NCBI GenBank assembly: GCA_021845925.1
Contig: JAJZUW010000007.1
Span: 98,267-162,266, forward strand
Origin: Pseudomonadota bacterium
GTDB taxonomy: Bacteria; Pseudomonadota; Gammaproteobacteria; Burkholderiales; Sulfuriferulaceae
Direction of reading: 5' to 3'
DNA length: 64,000 nucleotides
The notes beneath the pieces are model-generated. The model had not been told where the DNA came from. It was given only the letters and a program-made list of their open reading frames with translations, and searched no databases. Position 1 is the first letter of the stretch. Each line of letters begins with the position of its first letter. Below, piece by piece: positions 1 to 11,122 of the stretch. A program made the position numbers and the translations under genes.

Positions 1-393
<393 letters not shown>

Positions 394-414
394 TGTCTGT
401 CCGGGAGCGTGCGA

Positions 415-732
415 GTGCGCTGGGTGACCGGAATTCTGCTGGTTTTGCTGGTCTGGCTGCAGTATCCGCTGTGGCTGGGACCGGGAAACTGGCGCCAGGT
501 CTGGCACCTGCGCGGACAGCTTGCCCAGCAGAACGCCCTCGATGGTCGTCTTGCTGTTCGCAATGAAGCCATGCGCGCCGAAGTGCAGGATTTGAAACAG
601 GGGCTGGCAGCCGTTGAAGAACGGGCGCGCATGGAGCTCGGGATGGTACGCAAGGATGAAGTGTACTTTCAGATTCTGGAAGGGCCGCCCGTAACCACGG
701 GTGGTCAGGAACAAGTTGGACAGGCCAAATGA
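415..732 (+). CDS. ftsB: Cell division protein FtsB
   Basis: A 105-residue bitopic membrane protein of the divisome FtsQ-FtsB-FtsL subcomplex. One transmembrane segment lies at about residues 4-20, followed by a periplasmic coiled coil rich in Leu, Gln and Glu. Next comes the family motif ERARMELGMVRKDEVYFQ. A GTG at 409 would sit almost on top of the GGGAG ribosome-binding site at 403-407. The GTG at 415 is 7 bases after it and is preferred, though it too is non-ATG. The stop overlaps the zipA start as ATGA. Confidence 0.9.
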   Translation: MRWVTGILLVLLVWLQYPLWLGPGNWRQVWHLRGQLAQQNALDGRLAVRNEAMRAEVQDLKQGLAAVEERARMELGMVRKDEVYFQILEGPPVTTGGQEQVGQAK

Positions 733-1976
733 GTGCGTTGCAGATCAGTCTGATTATCCTGGCGGTGGTAGTGGTGGTGGGACTTGCCTTCTGGAACTGG
801 TGGCAGGAACGCAAATACCGCAAACAGTGGATGTCCACCTTCGGACGTTCGGCGCAAGTGGTCCGTAATGGCAGCGGGCCGACGGAAGATTTTGCGGACG
901 AAGAAGTGGTGGTTCGCGTCACCCGTACCGTTACCCAGATGGAGCCGGTGGACGAGAGCCTGATCGACGGCAGTGATGCGTTGACCGGGCATCCGGTGGC
1001 GGACGAACCATTTGACGGATTTTCCGGAGCGACCGTCACGCCTGCGGCGGAACGGCATCAGCCGGTCGACGAGCCGCTCGAAATGACCAGCATCGATCCG
1101 GCAATACCGGTGCACGAAATGCATGAATCCGGATTGTCTGGGCAAGACCTGCCTGCTCCGCCAGTGGACGAAATGCTCGAATACGTGGTTCGGGTCGAAG
1201 CACGCGAAGCCATACCGGGCACGGCATTCACCACGCTGATCGAAGGTCAGCGGATTGAAGGACGGCACATTCGCTGGCTCGGCTATGCCGATGGACAGGG
1301 TAAATGGACCGATATCAGTCCGTGGCGCAATCAGTCGTTTCATCATGCGGCCGTGGCGGTTCAGCTCGCCGACCGTCAGGGTGCGGTGACGGCAGATCTG
1401 CTGGAATCGTTGTGCCATGACCTGCGCGTGCTGGCAACCCGTTTTCATGGCGGCATCGAATGTGATCCGGCCGATGTGGCGGCTGCCCGGGCAGCCAGAC
1501 TCGACCGTTTCTGCGTGGAAGTCGATGTGCTGATCGGTCTGAATATCGTCGCGCCGGATGGCCGCAGTTTTTCGGGGGCGGTCATCGATCAGGTAGCCAC
1601 CGACAGCGGACTGGAACTGGACACCACGGGTGTGTACCAGCGCAGGAACGAAAGAGGCGATGTGCTGTATTCGTTGTGCAACCATGAAGATATGCCCTTT
1701 GCCCGTGGACAGGTGACAAACATGACCACGTCTGGCGTGACCTTGCTGTTTGAAGTGCCGCGCATCGAGAATGGCGTGGCCGTGTTTGCCGATATGGCAC
1801 GGCTTGCCCTGCAGATGGCTGACCGGCTGGATGGTACGCTGGTTGATGACACCGGCCGCACGCTGACCGGGCCAGGGCTGGAAAAAATCCAGGGTCAACT
1901 GGTGCAGATCTACCAGCAGATGGAAGCCGGACAGGTGCCGCCAGGCGGCCGTCGTGCCCAGCGACTGTTCAACTGA
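729..1976 (+). CDS. zipA: Cell division protein ZipA (FtsZ-binding)
   Basis: A 415-residue protein that tethers FtsZ to the inner membrane. The N-terminus (about residues 5-24) is a single membrane anchor followed by a short basic stretch (WWQERKYRKQW). A long acidic, low-complexity linker comes next. The C-terminal ~140 residues match the ZipA FtsZ-binding domain (FSGAVIDQVA, LYSLCNHEDMPF, VTLLFEVPRIENG, and a closing helix LEKIQGQLVQIYQQME). The start overlaps the ftsB stop by four bases and ligA follows after 15 bases. A zipA-ligA pairing is common in betaproteobacteria. Sequence conservation is mainly in the C-terminal domain, as is usual for the family. Confidence 0.88.
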   Translation: MSALQISLIILAVVVVVGLAFWNWWQERKYRKQWMSTFGRSAQVVRNGSGPTEDFADEEVVVRVTRTVTQMEPVDESLIDGSDALTGHPVADEPFDGFSGATVTPAAERHQPVDEPLEMTSIDPAIPVHEMHESGLSGQDLPAPPVDEMLEYVVRVEAREAIPGTAFTTLIEGQRIEGRHIRWLGYADGQGKWTDISPWRNQSFHHAAVAVQLADRQGAVTADLLESLCHDLRVLATRFHGGIECDPADVAAARAARLDRFCVEVDVLIGLNIVAPDGRSFSGAVIDQVATDSGLELDTTGVYQRRNERGDVLYSLCNHEDMPFARGQVTNMTTSGVTLLFEVPRIENGVAVFADMARLALQMADRLDGTLVDDTGRTLTGPGLEKIQGQLVQIYQQMEAGQVPPGGRRAQRLFN

Positions 1977-4046
<2,070 letters not shown>

Positions 4047-4937
4047 ATGTACAAGGTAACCAAGGCAGTATTTCCGGTGGGCGGCATGGGAACCCGTTTC
4101 TTGCCGGCTACCAAGGCCATGCCGAAAGAGATGCTGCCAGTGGTGGACAAGCCACTGATCCAGTATGCAGTCGAAGAAGCCGTTGCAGCAGGCATTACCG
4201 ACCTGATTTTCATTACCGGCCGTAACAAGCGGGCAATTCCGGATCATTTCGACAAGGCATACGAGCTTGAAACCGAACTGGAAGCCCGGGGCAAAACGGC
4301 GTTGCTGGATCTGGTGCGCAATATTGTGCCGGCGGGCGTCAACTGTATCTATATCCGCCAGTCCGAGGCCCTTGGTCTCGGCCATGCCGTGTTGTGCGCC
4401 AAACCTGTGGTCAACAACGAACCCTTTGCCGTGATTCTGGCTGACGACCTGATCGATTCGCAGGACAAGCCAGCCATGCAGCAGATGACTGAGCTGTTCA
4501 ACTATTATCAGTGTTCCATTCTCGGCGTGCAGCAGGTTGCGCGCGAGGAAACCGGTTCTTACGGCATTGTGGCGACCCAGCAAATGAATGACAAACTGGG
4601 CAAGGTCGACCGGATTGTCGAAAAACCAGCGCCAGCTGTCGCACCTTCGACGCTCGGCGTGGTGGGACGATACATTCTGACACCCCGTATTTTCAGCCAC
4701 CTGGAAAACATCCCGTTTGGCGCCGGTGGCGAACTGCAGCTGACGGATGGCATTGCACGTCTGCTGGATGAACAGCAGGTACTGGCGTATTCGTTCGATG
4801 GTATTCGTTACGATTGCGGCAGCAAGCTAGGCTATCTCAAGGCAACCGTGGAACATGCCCTGCAGCATAAGGAAGTTGGCCGGGAATTCCGCGAGTATCT
4901 GGACAAGTATTGCCAGGGGCTGGTTCTGCCGGAATAA
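4047..4937 (+). CDS. galU: UTP-glucose-1-phosphate uridylyltransferase
   Basis: A 296-residue enzyme making UDP-glucose from UTP and glucose-1-phosphate for polysaccharide and LPS synthesis. The N-terminal nucleotide-binding signature is [23 protein letters not shown]. Further conserved elements are [18 protein letters not shown], and [12 protein letters not shown] near the C-terminus. The ATG immediately follows the ligA TGA with no gap. The gene ends about 45 bases before the convergent glnD stop. Confidence 0.96.
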   Translation: MYKVTKAVFPVGGMGTRFLPATKAMPKEMLPVVDKPLIQYAVEEAVAAGITDLIFITGRNKRAIPDHFDKAYELETELEARGKTALLDLVRNIVPAGVNCIYIRQSEALGLGHAVLCAKPVVNNEPFAVILADDLIDSQDKPAMQQMTELFNYYQCSILGVQQVAREETGSYGIVATQQMNDKLGKVDRIVEKPAPAVAPSTLGVVGRYILTPRIFSHLENIPFGAGGELQLTDGIARLLDEQQVLAYSFDGIRYDCGSKLGYLKATVEHALQHKEVGREFREYLDKYCQGLVLPE

Positions 4938-4982
4938 GTCCGCACGGGGTTCGCGGTCGAAACAGGCTGACGGGCTGCGCGA

Positions 4983-7553
4983 TTACAGGTTGAGTACCTG
5001 CAGCAGGCTGGTTTCCAGGCGCACCCGTCCTTGCGGGTTTTCCAGTGGTTCACCACGAATCATGAACGTGTCTTCGGCCCGTTCGCCCAGCGTACTGATC
5101 TTGGCCGAACAGAGATCAATGCCTTGCTGGTTGAGCACGCTGGCGATGGAAGACAGCAGGCCTGGCCGGTCGCCCGCAACCAGATTCAACACATAGAAGC
5201 GGCCTTTGTCGTCTGCGCGCAGACTGACTTCCGGCGTCAGCGGAAAATGTTTCATCTGTCGGCTGATGCGCACCTTGCCACCGCCCGGTTTTGGCGTGAT
5301 GGGGCTGCGCAGCACATTGCCCAGTTCATGTTCGATGTAGTTCAGAAAATCCCGGTAGTTGGTGCTGGTTCGTTGCTGTTCGAGCACCACGAAACTGTCC
5401 AGTGCATGGTTGTGACGGGTGGTATGGATCTGGGCATCGACGATGTTGTACTGGATCTGCTCGAAAAAAGCGCAGATCTGGCTGAACAGGTTGGGTTGAT
5501 TGGGCATGTAAACCAGCACCTGTACCCCTTCGCCGCTGGTGCTGGGGCGGGCTGATACCACGGGTTCCCTGCTGTTGACCCGCCACCACAGCTTGCGCGT
5601 ATGCCAGGAAATTTCACGTGCGTCGTGGCGCATGAAATAGCGGCTGTCCAGTTGATTCCACAACGCATCCTCCGTATGCGGTCGCAATCCATACAGACGC
5701 AACAGACGGGACGCTTCGTTTTTGGTGTCGTCAATGCCGGAGCGCAGTGCGGTGCCCCCGGTCAGGCATTTGCGGGTGAGATGGAACAGGTCATCAATCA
5801 GTTTGGCTTTCCAGGCATTCCAGACGGACGGACTGGTGCCGCGAATATCGCAGACCGTCAGCAGGTAAAGGGCGATCAGGTGGCGTTCGTCCGGCATACG
5901 GCTGGCAAACGCCTGGATCACGTCGGGATCGCCAAGATCCTGCTTTTGCGCGGTGGACGAAAAACCCAGGTGTTCGCGAACCAGCCAGACCACCAGGCTG
6001 GTATCTTCGTCCGGCAGGCCATGCTGATGACAGAATCGCCTGGCATCACTCATGCCGAGCTGCGAGTGATCGCCCCCCCGTCCCTTGGCAATGTCATGAA
6101 ACAGTGCGGCCAGATACAGCAGTTCCGGTTTGTCGAAAGCCAGTATCAGCTGACTGGCCAGCGGAAATTCGTGCGTGAATTCGGGGATGCCCAGACGGCG
6201 GAGATTGCGCAACACGGTCAGGATGTGTTCGTCAACCGTGTAGATATGAAACAGATCATGCTGCATCTGTCCGACGATGCGGCCAAATGCCGGTATGTAA
6301 CGGCCGAGAATGTCGTAACGGTTCATGCTGCGCATCACCCGGACCAGGGCATTGCCGGTGCGCAGGATCTGCAGGAACAGTGACTGGTTGCGCGGATCGC
6401 GCCGGAAGGCTGGATTGATCAGCTTGCGCGCACGCCACAGCGCGCGCAGGGTGGAGGCGCTCATGCCGGACAGGTTGGGATGTTGCTGCAACAGCAGGAA
6501 ACATTCGAAGATGGCTTGCGGCTCACGTTCGAACAACTGGTCATCCATCGCCTTGAGCAGGTTGTCGCGGACCTGGAAACGCGAATTGAGCGGAATGATG
6601 GGCAACTGCGGATTGCCAAACGCACGGGCACGCAGGCTGGGTAGGAGGATGTCGCGCATCTGTGCGACAAACCGGGTGGCCAGGTAATAACGCTGCATCA
6701 GCATTTCGCTGGCGCGTCTGTGGGCAGTGTCGTGGATCTGGTACAGCTCGGTCAGCTGGGTCTGGTAGTTGAACAGCAACCGGTCTTCCCGGCGGCCGGC
6801 CAGAAAATGTAATCGCGCCCGCAGTTTGAACAGGCGTGTTTCAATTTTGTGCAGCTGCTGGCATTCATCGGGGTTGAGCAATCCTGCACTGACCAGATCG
6901 CTCCACCGGCTGCCAATGCCGGTGGCATGAGCCAGCCAGCGCAGATTGTTGAGATCGCGGATGCCGCCCGGGCTTTCCTTGATGTTCGGTTCGAGCTGGG
7001 CGGTGCTGTCGTTGTAGCGGGCATGCCGCTGTTCCTGTTCGGCCAGCTTGCCTTCGAAAAACTGGCGCGCGTCCATGCTGGTCATGAACCGGGCGCGGAA
7101 CTCGCGGTACAGTCGGCCGTTGCCGGTCAGCCGGCGGGATTCCAGCAGATTGGTCTGTACAGTGAGATCGCGCCCGGCTTCGCTCAGGCATTCGTCGAGT
7201 GTGCGGACGCTGTGGCCCACTTCGAGACCGATGTCCCACAGCAGCCCGACCAGCTTTTCGATGGCGGCGGTTGTGGCTTCGTCTGGTGCATCCGCCAGCA
7301 GAATCAGCAAATCGATATCCGACCAGGGAAACAGCTCCTTGCGACCATAGCCACCCACCGCAACCAGGCAGGAGCGAACGGGCATCGACAGGCTGCGCCA
7401 GATGTCGCACAGCAAGGTGTCAATGACCCGACCGTGTCTTGCCAGCATGCGGCGAACCGGCAGGTTGCCGGTGAATGCCAGGCGCAGGGACTCGCGGTGC
7501 TCATGCAGGCGATTGCGCCAGTTGGTCACACGGGCCTCCACTGCCATCGGCAT
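4983..7553 (-). CDS. glnD: [Protein-PII] uridylyltransferase GlnD
   Basis: An 856-residue bifunctional enzyme that uridylylates and de-uridylylates PII signal proteins in response to glutamine, controlling nitrogen assimilation. The nucleotidyltransferase motif GGYGRKELFPWSDIDLLIL lies at about residues 67-85. An HD phosphohydrolase domain follows (ALFHDIAKGRGGDHSQLG). Two C-terminal ACT domains (VLVYMPNQPNLFSQICAFF and FYVLNLVAGDRPGLLSSIAS) serve as glutamine sensors. Order and length are canonical. The start lies 3 bases after the map stop, so map and glnD form an operon. Confidence 0.97.
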   Translation of the reverse strand: MPMAVEARVTNWRNRLHEHRESLRLAFTGNLPVRRMLARHGRVIDTLLCDIWRSLSMPVRSCLVAVGGYGRKELFPWSDIDLLILLADAPDEATTAAIEKLVGLLWDIGLEVGHSVRTLDECLSEAGRDLTVQTNLLESRRLTGNGRLYREFRARFMTSMDARQFFEGKLAEQEQRHARYNDSTAQLEPNIKESPGGIRDLNNLRWLAHATGIGSRWSDLVSAGLLNPDECQQLHKIETRLFKLRARLHFLAGRREDRLLFNYQTQLTELYQIHDTAHRRASEMLMQRYYLATRFVAQMRDILLPSLRARAFGNPQLPIIPLNSRFQVRDNLLKAMDDQLFEREPQAIFECFLLLQQHPNLSGMSASTLRALWRARKLINPAFRRDPRNQSLFLQILRTGNALVRVMRSMNRYDILGRYIPAFGRIVGQMQHDLFHIYTVDEHILTVLRNLRRLGIPEFTHEFPLASQLILAFDKPELLYLAALFHDIAKGRGGDHSQLGMSDARRFCHQHGLPDEDTSLVVWLVREHLGFSSTAQKQDLGDPDVIQAFASRMPDERHLIALYLLTVCDIRGTSPSVWNAWKAKLIDDLFHLTRKCLTGGTALRSGIDDTKNEASRLLRLYGLRPHTEDALWNQLDSRYFMRHDAREISWHTRKLWWRVNSREPVVSARPSTSGEGVQVLVYMPNQPNLFSQICAFFEQIQYNIVDAQIHTTRHNHALDSFVVLEQQRTSTNYRDFLNYIEHELGNVLRSPITPKPGGGKVRISRQMKHFPLTPEVSLRADDKGRFYVLNLVAGDRPGLLSSIASVLNQQGIDLCSAKISTLGERAEDTFMIRGEPLENPQGRVRLETSLLQVLNL

Positions 7554-7556
7554 GTG

Positions 7557-8360
7557 TCAGCTCCTGGCGAAGTCTGGCGGTAGTGGCGTCCCCTCCGAAA
7601 CGGTGAGGACTTCGTAACCGGATTCGGTGACCACCAGCATGTGTTCCCACTGCGCGGACAGGCTGCGATCGCGGGTCACAATGGTCCAGCCATCGGCCAG
7701 CTGGCGGATTTCGCGCCGTCCGGCATTGATCATCGGTTCAATGGTGAACACCATGCCGGATTGCAGGGTCAGCCCCTGGCCTGGCCGGCCATAATGCAAC
7801 ACCTGCGGTTCTTCGTGAAACCGGCGTCCAATACCATGTCCGCAGAATTCACGCACCACACTGTAGCCGTTGGCTTCGGTAAAGGTCTGGATGGCATGGC
7901 CAATATCACCCAGCGTAGCGCCAGGCCGAACCTTGACAATGCCATGCCACATGGCCTCGTAAGTGATTTCGCAAAGCCGTCTGGCGTGGGGACTGGTTTC
8001 TCCGACGCAGAACATGCGGCTGCTGTCGCCATGCCAGCCATCTTTGATGACCGTGACATCAATGTTGATGATGTCACCCCGTTTGAGCACCTTGTCGCCA
8101 GGTACGCCATGACAGATCTGCTGGTTGACCGAGGTGCAGATCGATTTCGGGTAGGGCGTATGGCCGCCGGGAGCGTAGTTCAGCGGAGCCGGGATGGTGT
8201 GCTGGACATTCACCATGTAGTCGTGACACAGCCGGTCGAGTTCGTTGGTTGTGATACCGGGTTGCACAAATGGAGTGATGTAATCGAGCAGCTCGCCGGC
8301 CAGGCGGCCGGCAACGCGCAGATGCTCGATGTCTTGCGAAGATTTGATCTGTACGGGCAT
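7557..8360 (-). CDS. map: Methionine aminopeptidase, type I
   Basis: A 267-residue metalloenzyme removing the initiator methionine from new proteins. The five metal ligands are visible: two Asp in INIDVTVIKDGWHGDSSRMF, His in GHGIGRRFHEE, Glu in FTIEPMI, and the last Glu in QWEHMLVV. The reading frame stays open upstream to 8420, but homology starts at MPVQIKSSQDIEHLR, so the start is set at 8360. A map-glnD pair is typical of betaproteobacteria. The usual rpsB is not adjacent; instead the upstream DNA is a repeat array. Confidence 0.95.
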   Translation of the reverse strand: MPVQIKSSQDIEHLRVAGRLAGELLDYITPFVQPGITTNELDRLCHDYMVNVQHTIPAPLNYAPGGHTPYPKSICTSVNQQICHGVPGDKVLKRGDIINIDVTVIKDGWHGDSSRMFCVGETSPHARRLCEITYEAMWHGIVKVRPGATLGDIGHAIQTFTEANGYSVVREFCGHGIGRRFHEEPQVLHYGRPGQGLTLQSGMVFTIEPMINAGRREIRQLADGWTIVTRDRSLSAQWEHMLVVTESGYEVLTVSEGTPLPPDFARS

Positions 8361-8535
8361 TGGAAATGATTGATTGCAGCTTGATGACGATAGAGTAGAG
8401 GATGGTGATGCGCCGGTCAATCAAAAATGAGACTGATTCTCCGGTTAGGCGCGCATGATGGGGGGATCGCCTTGTTTTGCGCGATATGATGATTCCGATA
8501 CTGTGGCGGATGCGTGGATTCAGATATACCGTGCC

Positions 8536-8771
8536 GGATCTGTGGATTCCGCGACTTCGCGCGGAATGACGAAGTGGCCTGTGGCTTCGCGACTGCGCGC
8601 GGAATGACGAAGTGGCCTGTGGCTTCGCGACTTCGCGCGGAATGACGAAGTGGCCTGTGGCTTCGCGACTTCGCGCGGAATGACGAAGTGGCCTGTGGCT
8701 TCGTGACTTCGCGCGGAATGACGAAGTGGCCTGTGGCTTCGTGACTTCGCGCGGAATGACGATTATTTGCA
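8536..8771. repeat. Tandem 38-bp palindromic repeat array
   Basis: The word GGAATGACGA recurs at 8563, 8601, 8639, 8677, 8715 and 8753, an exact 38-base period, giving five contiguous units with a partial copy at each side. Each unit contains an inverted repeat built on ATTCCGCG/CGCGGAAT-type arms around ACTT. Copies differ by only one or two bases. The array lies upstream of map and downstream of maf. It resembles REP/BIME-like extragenic palindromes. There are no unique spacers, so it is not CRISPR. Open frames through it are artefacts of the repeat. Confidence 0.9.
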
Positions 8772-8785
8772 CGATACACCCACCC

Positions 8786-8986
8786 CGTCATTCTGCGCGG
8801 AGCGAAGCGAAGTCGCAGAATCTATGTTTTGTGTGTGCGAACGTCACCGGATCTGTGGATTCCGCGACTGCGCGCGGAATGACGATTATTTGCACGACAC
8901 ACCCATCCCGTCATTCTGCGCGCCCCCCGTCATTCTGCGCGCCCCCCGTCATTCTGCGCGAAGCGAAGCGAAGTCGCAGAATCCAT
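8786..8986. repeat. Second cluster of the same palindromic repeats, mixed orientation
   Basis: Inverted copies of the motif in the 38-bp array, in the form CGTCATTCTGCGCG...GTCGCAGAATC, lie at 8786-8822 and 8947-8984. A direct copy (GGATTCCGCGACTGCGCG...) lies near 8856-8886. Truncated heads CGTCATTCTGCGC are stacked at 8909, 8928 and 8947, an exact 19-base period. The segment starting at 8753 (GGAATGACGATTATTTGCAC...) recurs at 8877, so a ~124-base block has itself been duplicated. The stretch 8361-9016 otherwise shows no gene. Confidence 0.85.
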
Positions 8987-9016
8987 CCGTTCTGTTGGCA
9001 ACCTGGCACAGGACAA

Positions 9017-9619
9017 TCAGTTCGGATTGCCCAACTGTCCAAGCAGTCGATAGACATCGTGCAACGGCAGTCCCATGACGCCGGAATAGCTGCCGGACAG
9101 ATGGCTGATGAAAGCTGCCGCCGCCCCCTGGATGGCATATCCGCCCGCTTTGTCTAGCGGTTCTCCGCTGTTGATGTAGGCGTCTATGACCGCAGTGCTC
9201 AATCTGGCAAAACGAACCTGCGACACGCTGATCGAAGTGAGTATTTGCTCTTGTGTGGCAATCGCAATTGCGGTCATCACGTCATGCGTTCTGTTGGAGA
9301 GTCGTTCGAGCATCTCGCGCGCAACCTCGGCAGTGCCTGGCTTGCCGAGGATCTGCTGATCCAGGATCACGCTGGTGTCGGCAGCCAGCACCGGACGTGG
9401 TTCGAGAGCTTGCTGCTGCATGATGCGCACACCGGCAAGTGCCTTTTCGCGCGCGATGCGTGTGACATAAGCAGATGGCGCTTCGCCTGGCAGTACGGAT
9501 TCATCGGTATCGATGTCGAGTGGCTGATGTCGGATGCCGAGCTGGTCGAGCAGTTCGCGGCGACGTGGGGAGCGGGAAGCAAGCCAGACTGGCGGCAGAT
9601 TGAAGATGGCTGTAGTCAT
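9017..9619 (-). CDS. maf: Maf family nucleotide pyrophosphatase
   Basis: A 200-residue Maf/HAM1-type house-cleaning nucleotide pyrophosphatase acting on non-canonical or modified NTPs. Family motifs are WLASRSPRRRELL at the N-terminus, ARIAREKA-like RIAREKA, LAADTSVILD (catalytic Asp region), and a C-terminal SGSYSGVMGLPL. The frame stays open far upstream, but the ATG at 9619 fits the family start and overlaps the rlmH stop as ATGA. It is the last gene of the proA-nadD-rsfS-rlmH-maf operon. Confidence 0.94.
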   Translation of the reverse strand: MTTAIFNLPPVWLASRSPRRRELLDQLGIRHQPLDIDTDESVLPGEAPSAYVTRIAREKALAGVRIMQQQALEPRPVLAADTSVILDQQILGKPGTAEVAREMLERLSNRTHDVMTAIAIATQEQILTSISVSQVRFARLSTAVIDAYINSGEPLDKAGGYAIQGAAAAFISHLSGSYSGVMGLPLHDVYRLLGQLGNPN

Positions 9620-10086
9620 TCGCGGTGATAAGGATGATTTTGCAGGATGCTGAAGGCGCGGTACAGTTGTTCGGCGACCACAATCCGGACCATCGGATGG
9701 GGTAGTGTCAGTCGCGACAGGGAAACCAGCCGGTGCGCCCGCTGCTTGATGGCTGGATCGAGTCCGTCCGGTCCGCCGATCACCAGACACAGGTCCTGTC
9801 CTGACTGCAGGGCATCCCGGCACCAGTCGGCTAGCTGGCGGGTGTCCGGGATTGTGCCGTGTTCATCGAAGACCCATAACTGACAATCCGGAGGAATGGA
9901 CGACAGTATGCGCTCACTTTCTGCGGCCATGAATTGCTGGGCCGTTTTGCCGGCAACCCTTTTTTCCGCCTTCAATTCGGTGAGTTGCAGACTTGCTTCT
10001 CGCGGCATGCGCCGGCTGTATTCTTCGTACCCCTGAACAACCCAGTCCGGCATCTTTTGCCCGACTGCCAGCAGGTGAATTTTCAT
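9616..10086 (-). CDS. rlmH: 23S rRNA (pseudouridine1915-N3)-methyltransferase RlmH
   Basis: A 156-residue SPOUT-fold methyltransferase that methylates pseudouridine 1915 in helix 69 of 23S rRNA. Visible hallmarks are MKIHLLAVGQKMPDWV at the start, the SAM-binding loop LVIGGPDGLDP, and the C-terminal knot VRIVVAEQLYRAFSILQNHPYHRE. Length is exactly that of the family. The start (10086) overlaps the rsfS stop and the stop overlaps the maf start, both as ATGA. Confidence 0.97.
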   Translation of the reverse strand: MKIHLLAVGQKMPDWVVQGYEEYSRRMPREASLQLTELKAEKRVAGKTAQQFMAAESERILSSIPPDCQLWVFDEHGTIPDTRQLADWCRDALQSGQDLCLVIGGPDGLDPAIKQRAHRLVSLSRLTLPHPMVRIVVAEQLYRAFSILQNHPYHRE

Positions 10087-10445
10087 GGCGATGGAGGACT
10101 GCCGGCTTGCCGGCGCTGGTCGGCTCCGGCTGTCCACAGGGCTTCCAGGCTGTAGTACTGACGCACGGCTGGTTGCATGACATGCACGATGACCGATCCG
10201 AGATCCAGCAGGACCCACTCGCCATGACCCATGCCTTCGGTTCCTTGTCCGCTGATGCCATGTTCCTTCAGTTTTTCGGCAACGTGCTGGGCAATGGCGC
10301 GTGTCTGGCGGGATGAATCCGCGCTGGCAATCACCATGCGTTCAAACAATGGGCTTTGCTGGGAAACGTCGAGAACGACAATATCCTTTCCCTTGATGTC
10401 TTCAATGGCGTCAACCACGGCGGCGACGATCTGGTCAATGTTCAT
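10083..10445 (-). CDS. rsfS: Ribosomal silencing factor RsfS
   Basis: A 120-residue protein that binds uL14 on the 50S subunit and blocks 30S joining when nutrients are short. Conserved elements are GKDIVVLDVS, MVIASADSSRQTRAIA, GEWVLLDLGSVIVHVM and RQYYSLEALW. The C-terminal ~10 residues (QRRQAGSPPSP) are an unconserved tail. It is translationally coupled by ATGA overlaps to nadD upstream and rlmH downstream. The open frame upstream of 10445 has no homology and was excluded. Confidence 0.95.
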   Translation of the reverse strand: MNIDQIVAAVVDAIEDIKGKDIVVLDVSQQSPLFERMVIASADSSRQTRAIAQHVAEKLKEHGISGQGTEGMGHGEWVLLDLGSVIVHVMQPAVRQYYSLEALWTAGADQRRQAGSPPSP

Positions 10446-11122
10446 GCAGGTTCCGGTTGGTAGAGGTGATGTTGGTGAATGTAATCCCGCACCTGCTCGG
10501 GTAGCAGGTAGCGGGGAGAGCGCCCATGGGTCAGGGCGTCCCTGATGCTGGTGGCAGAAATGTCCAGTGCCGTGATCGGGCAAGTCACGATCTGTCCGGC
10601 AGCAGACGTGTGGTCGGGCTGCCGGATCCAGCGTTGTTCGAACTGCTCGCGCAGGCCCATGGTCATGGCATCCTGCCATTGGGTTTGCGGATAGCCGGGA
10701 CGGTGGGCGATGGCGATGTGAGTCAGGTCAAACAGGTGTTGCCAGCGGTGCCAGCCCGGCAGACCCAGAAAGGCGTCTGCGCCAAGCAGGAGATACAGCG
10801 GTTGCTGGTCACCCAGTTCCGCGCGCAGGGATTCCAGGGTGTCCACGGTCCAGGATGGCGTCGCGCGCCTGATTTCCCGGTCGTCAACATCAAAGCGCGG
10901 ATTGTCGGCAGTGGCCAGGCGGACCATGGCGAGCCGGTGTGTTGCGCTGGTCTGTGGCCGGCGACGATGTGGCGGCTGTCCGGCTGGTATGAAGCGCACC
11001 TGCCTGAGCACGATGCTTTCGGCCAGTTCTTCGGCCAGGCGAAGATGGCCGAAATGGATCGGATCGAAGGTGCCGCCGAAGATGCCGATGGCTGCCTGAG
11101 ATTCAGCCACGCACGTGTCCAT
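10442..11122 (-). CDS. nadD: Nicotinate-nucleotide adenylyltransferase
   Basis: A 226-residue enzyme making nicotinic acid adenine dinucleotide from NaMN and ATP in NAD synthesis. The nucleotidyltransferase signature [20 protein letters not shown] is at the N-terminus and the [10 protein letters not shown] motif is near the C-terminus. A GTG at 11125 precedes the ATG at 11122; the ATG is preferred. The 5' end overlaps proA by 20 bases, so it is read from the same message. Confidence 0.96.
   Translation of the reverse strand: MDTCVAESQAAIGIFGGTFDPIHFGHLRLAEELAESIVLRQVRFIPAGQPPHRRRPQTSATHRLAMVRLATADNPRFDVDDREIRRATPSWTVDTLESLRAELGDQQPLYLLLGADAFLGLPGWHRWQHLFDLTHIAIAHRPGYPQTQWQDAMTMGLREQFEQRWIRQPDHTSAAGQIVTCPITALDISATSIRDALTHGRSPRYLLPEQVRDYIHQHHLYQPEPA

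Noticed and set aside
8536..8771. Possible CRISPR array
   Set aside because: The 38-bp units are contiguous and nearly identical throughout; there are no unique spacers and no cas genes nearby.
8417..8791. Open frames of about 120-230 codons on the minus strand through 8074-8791
   Set aside because: They translate the 38-bp palindromic array (repeated HSARSREATGHFVIPRE) and the upstream part of map in the wrong frame. Periodic DNA without stops explains them.
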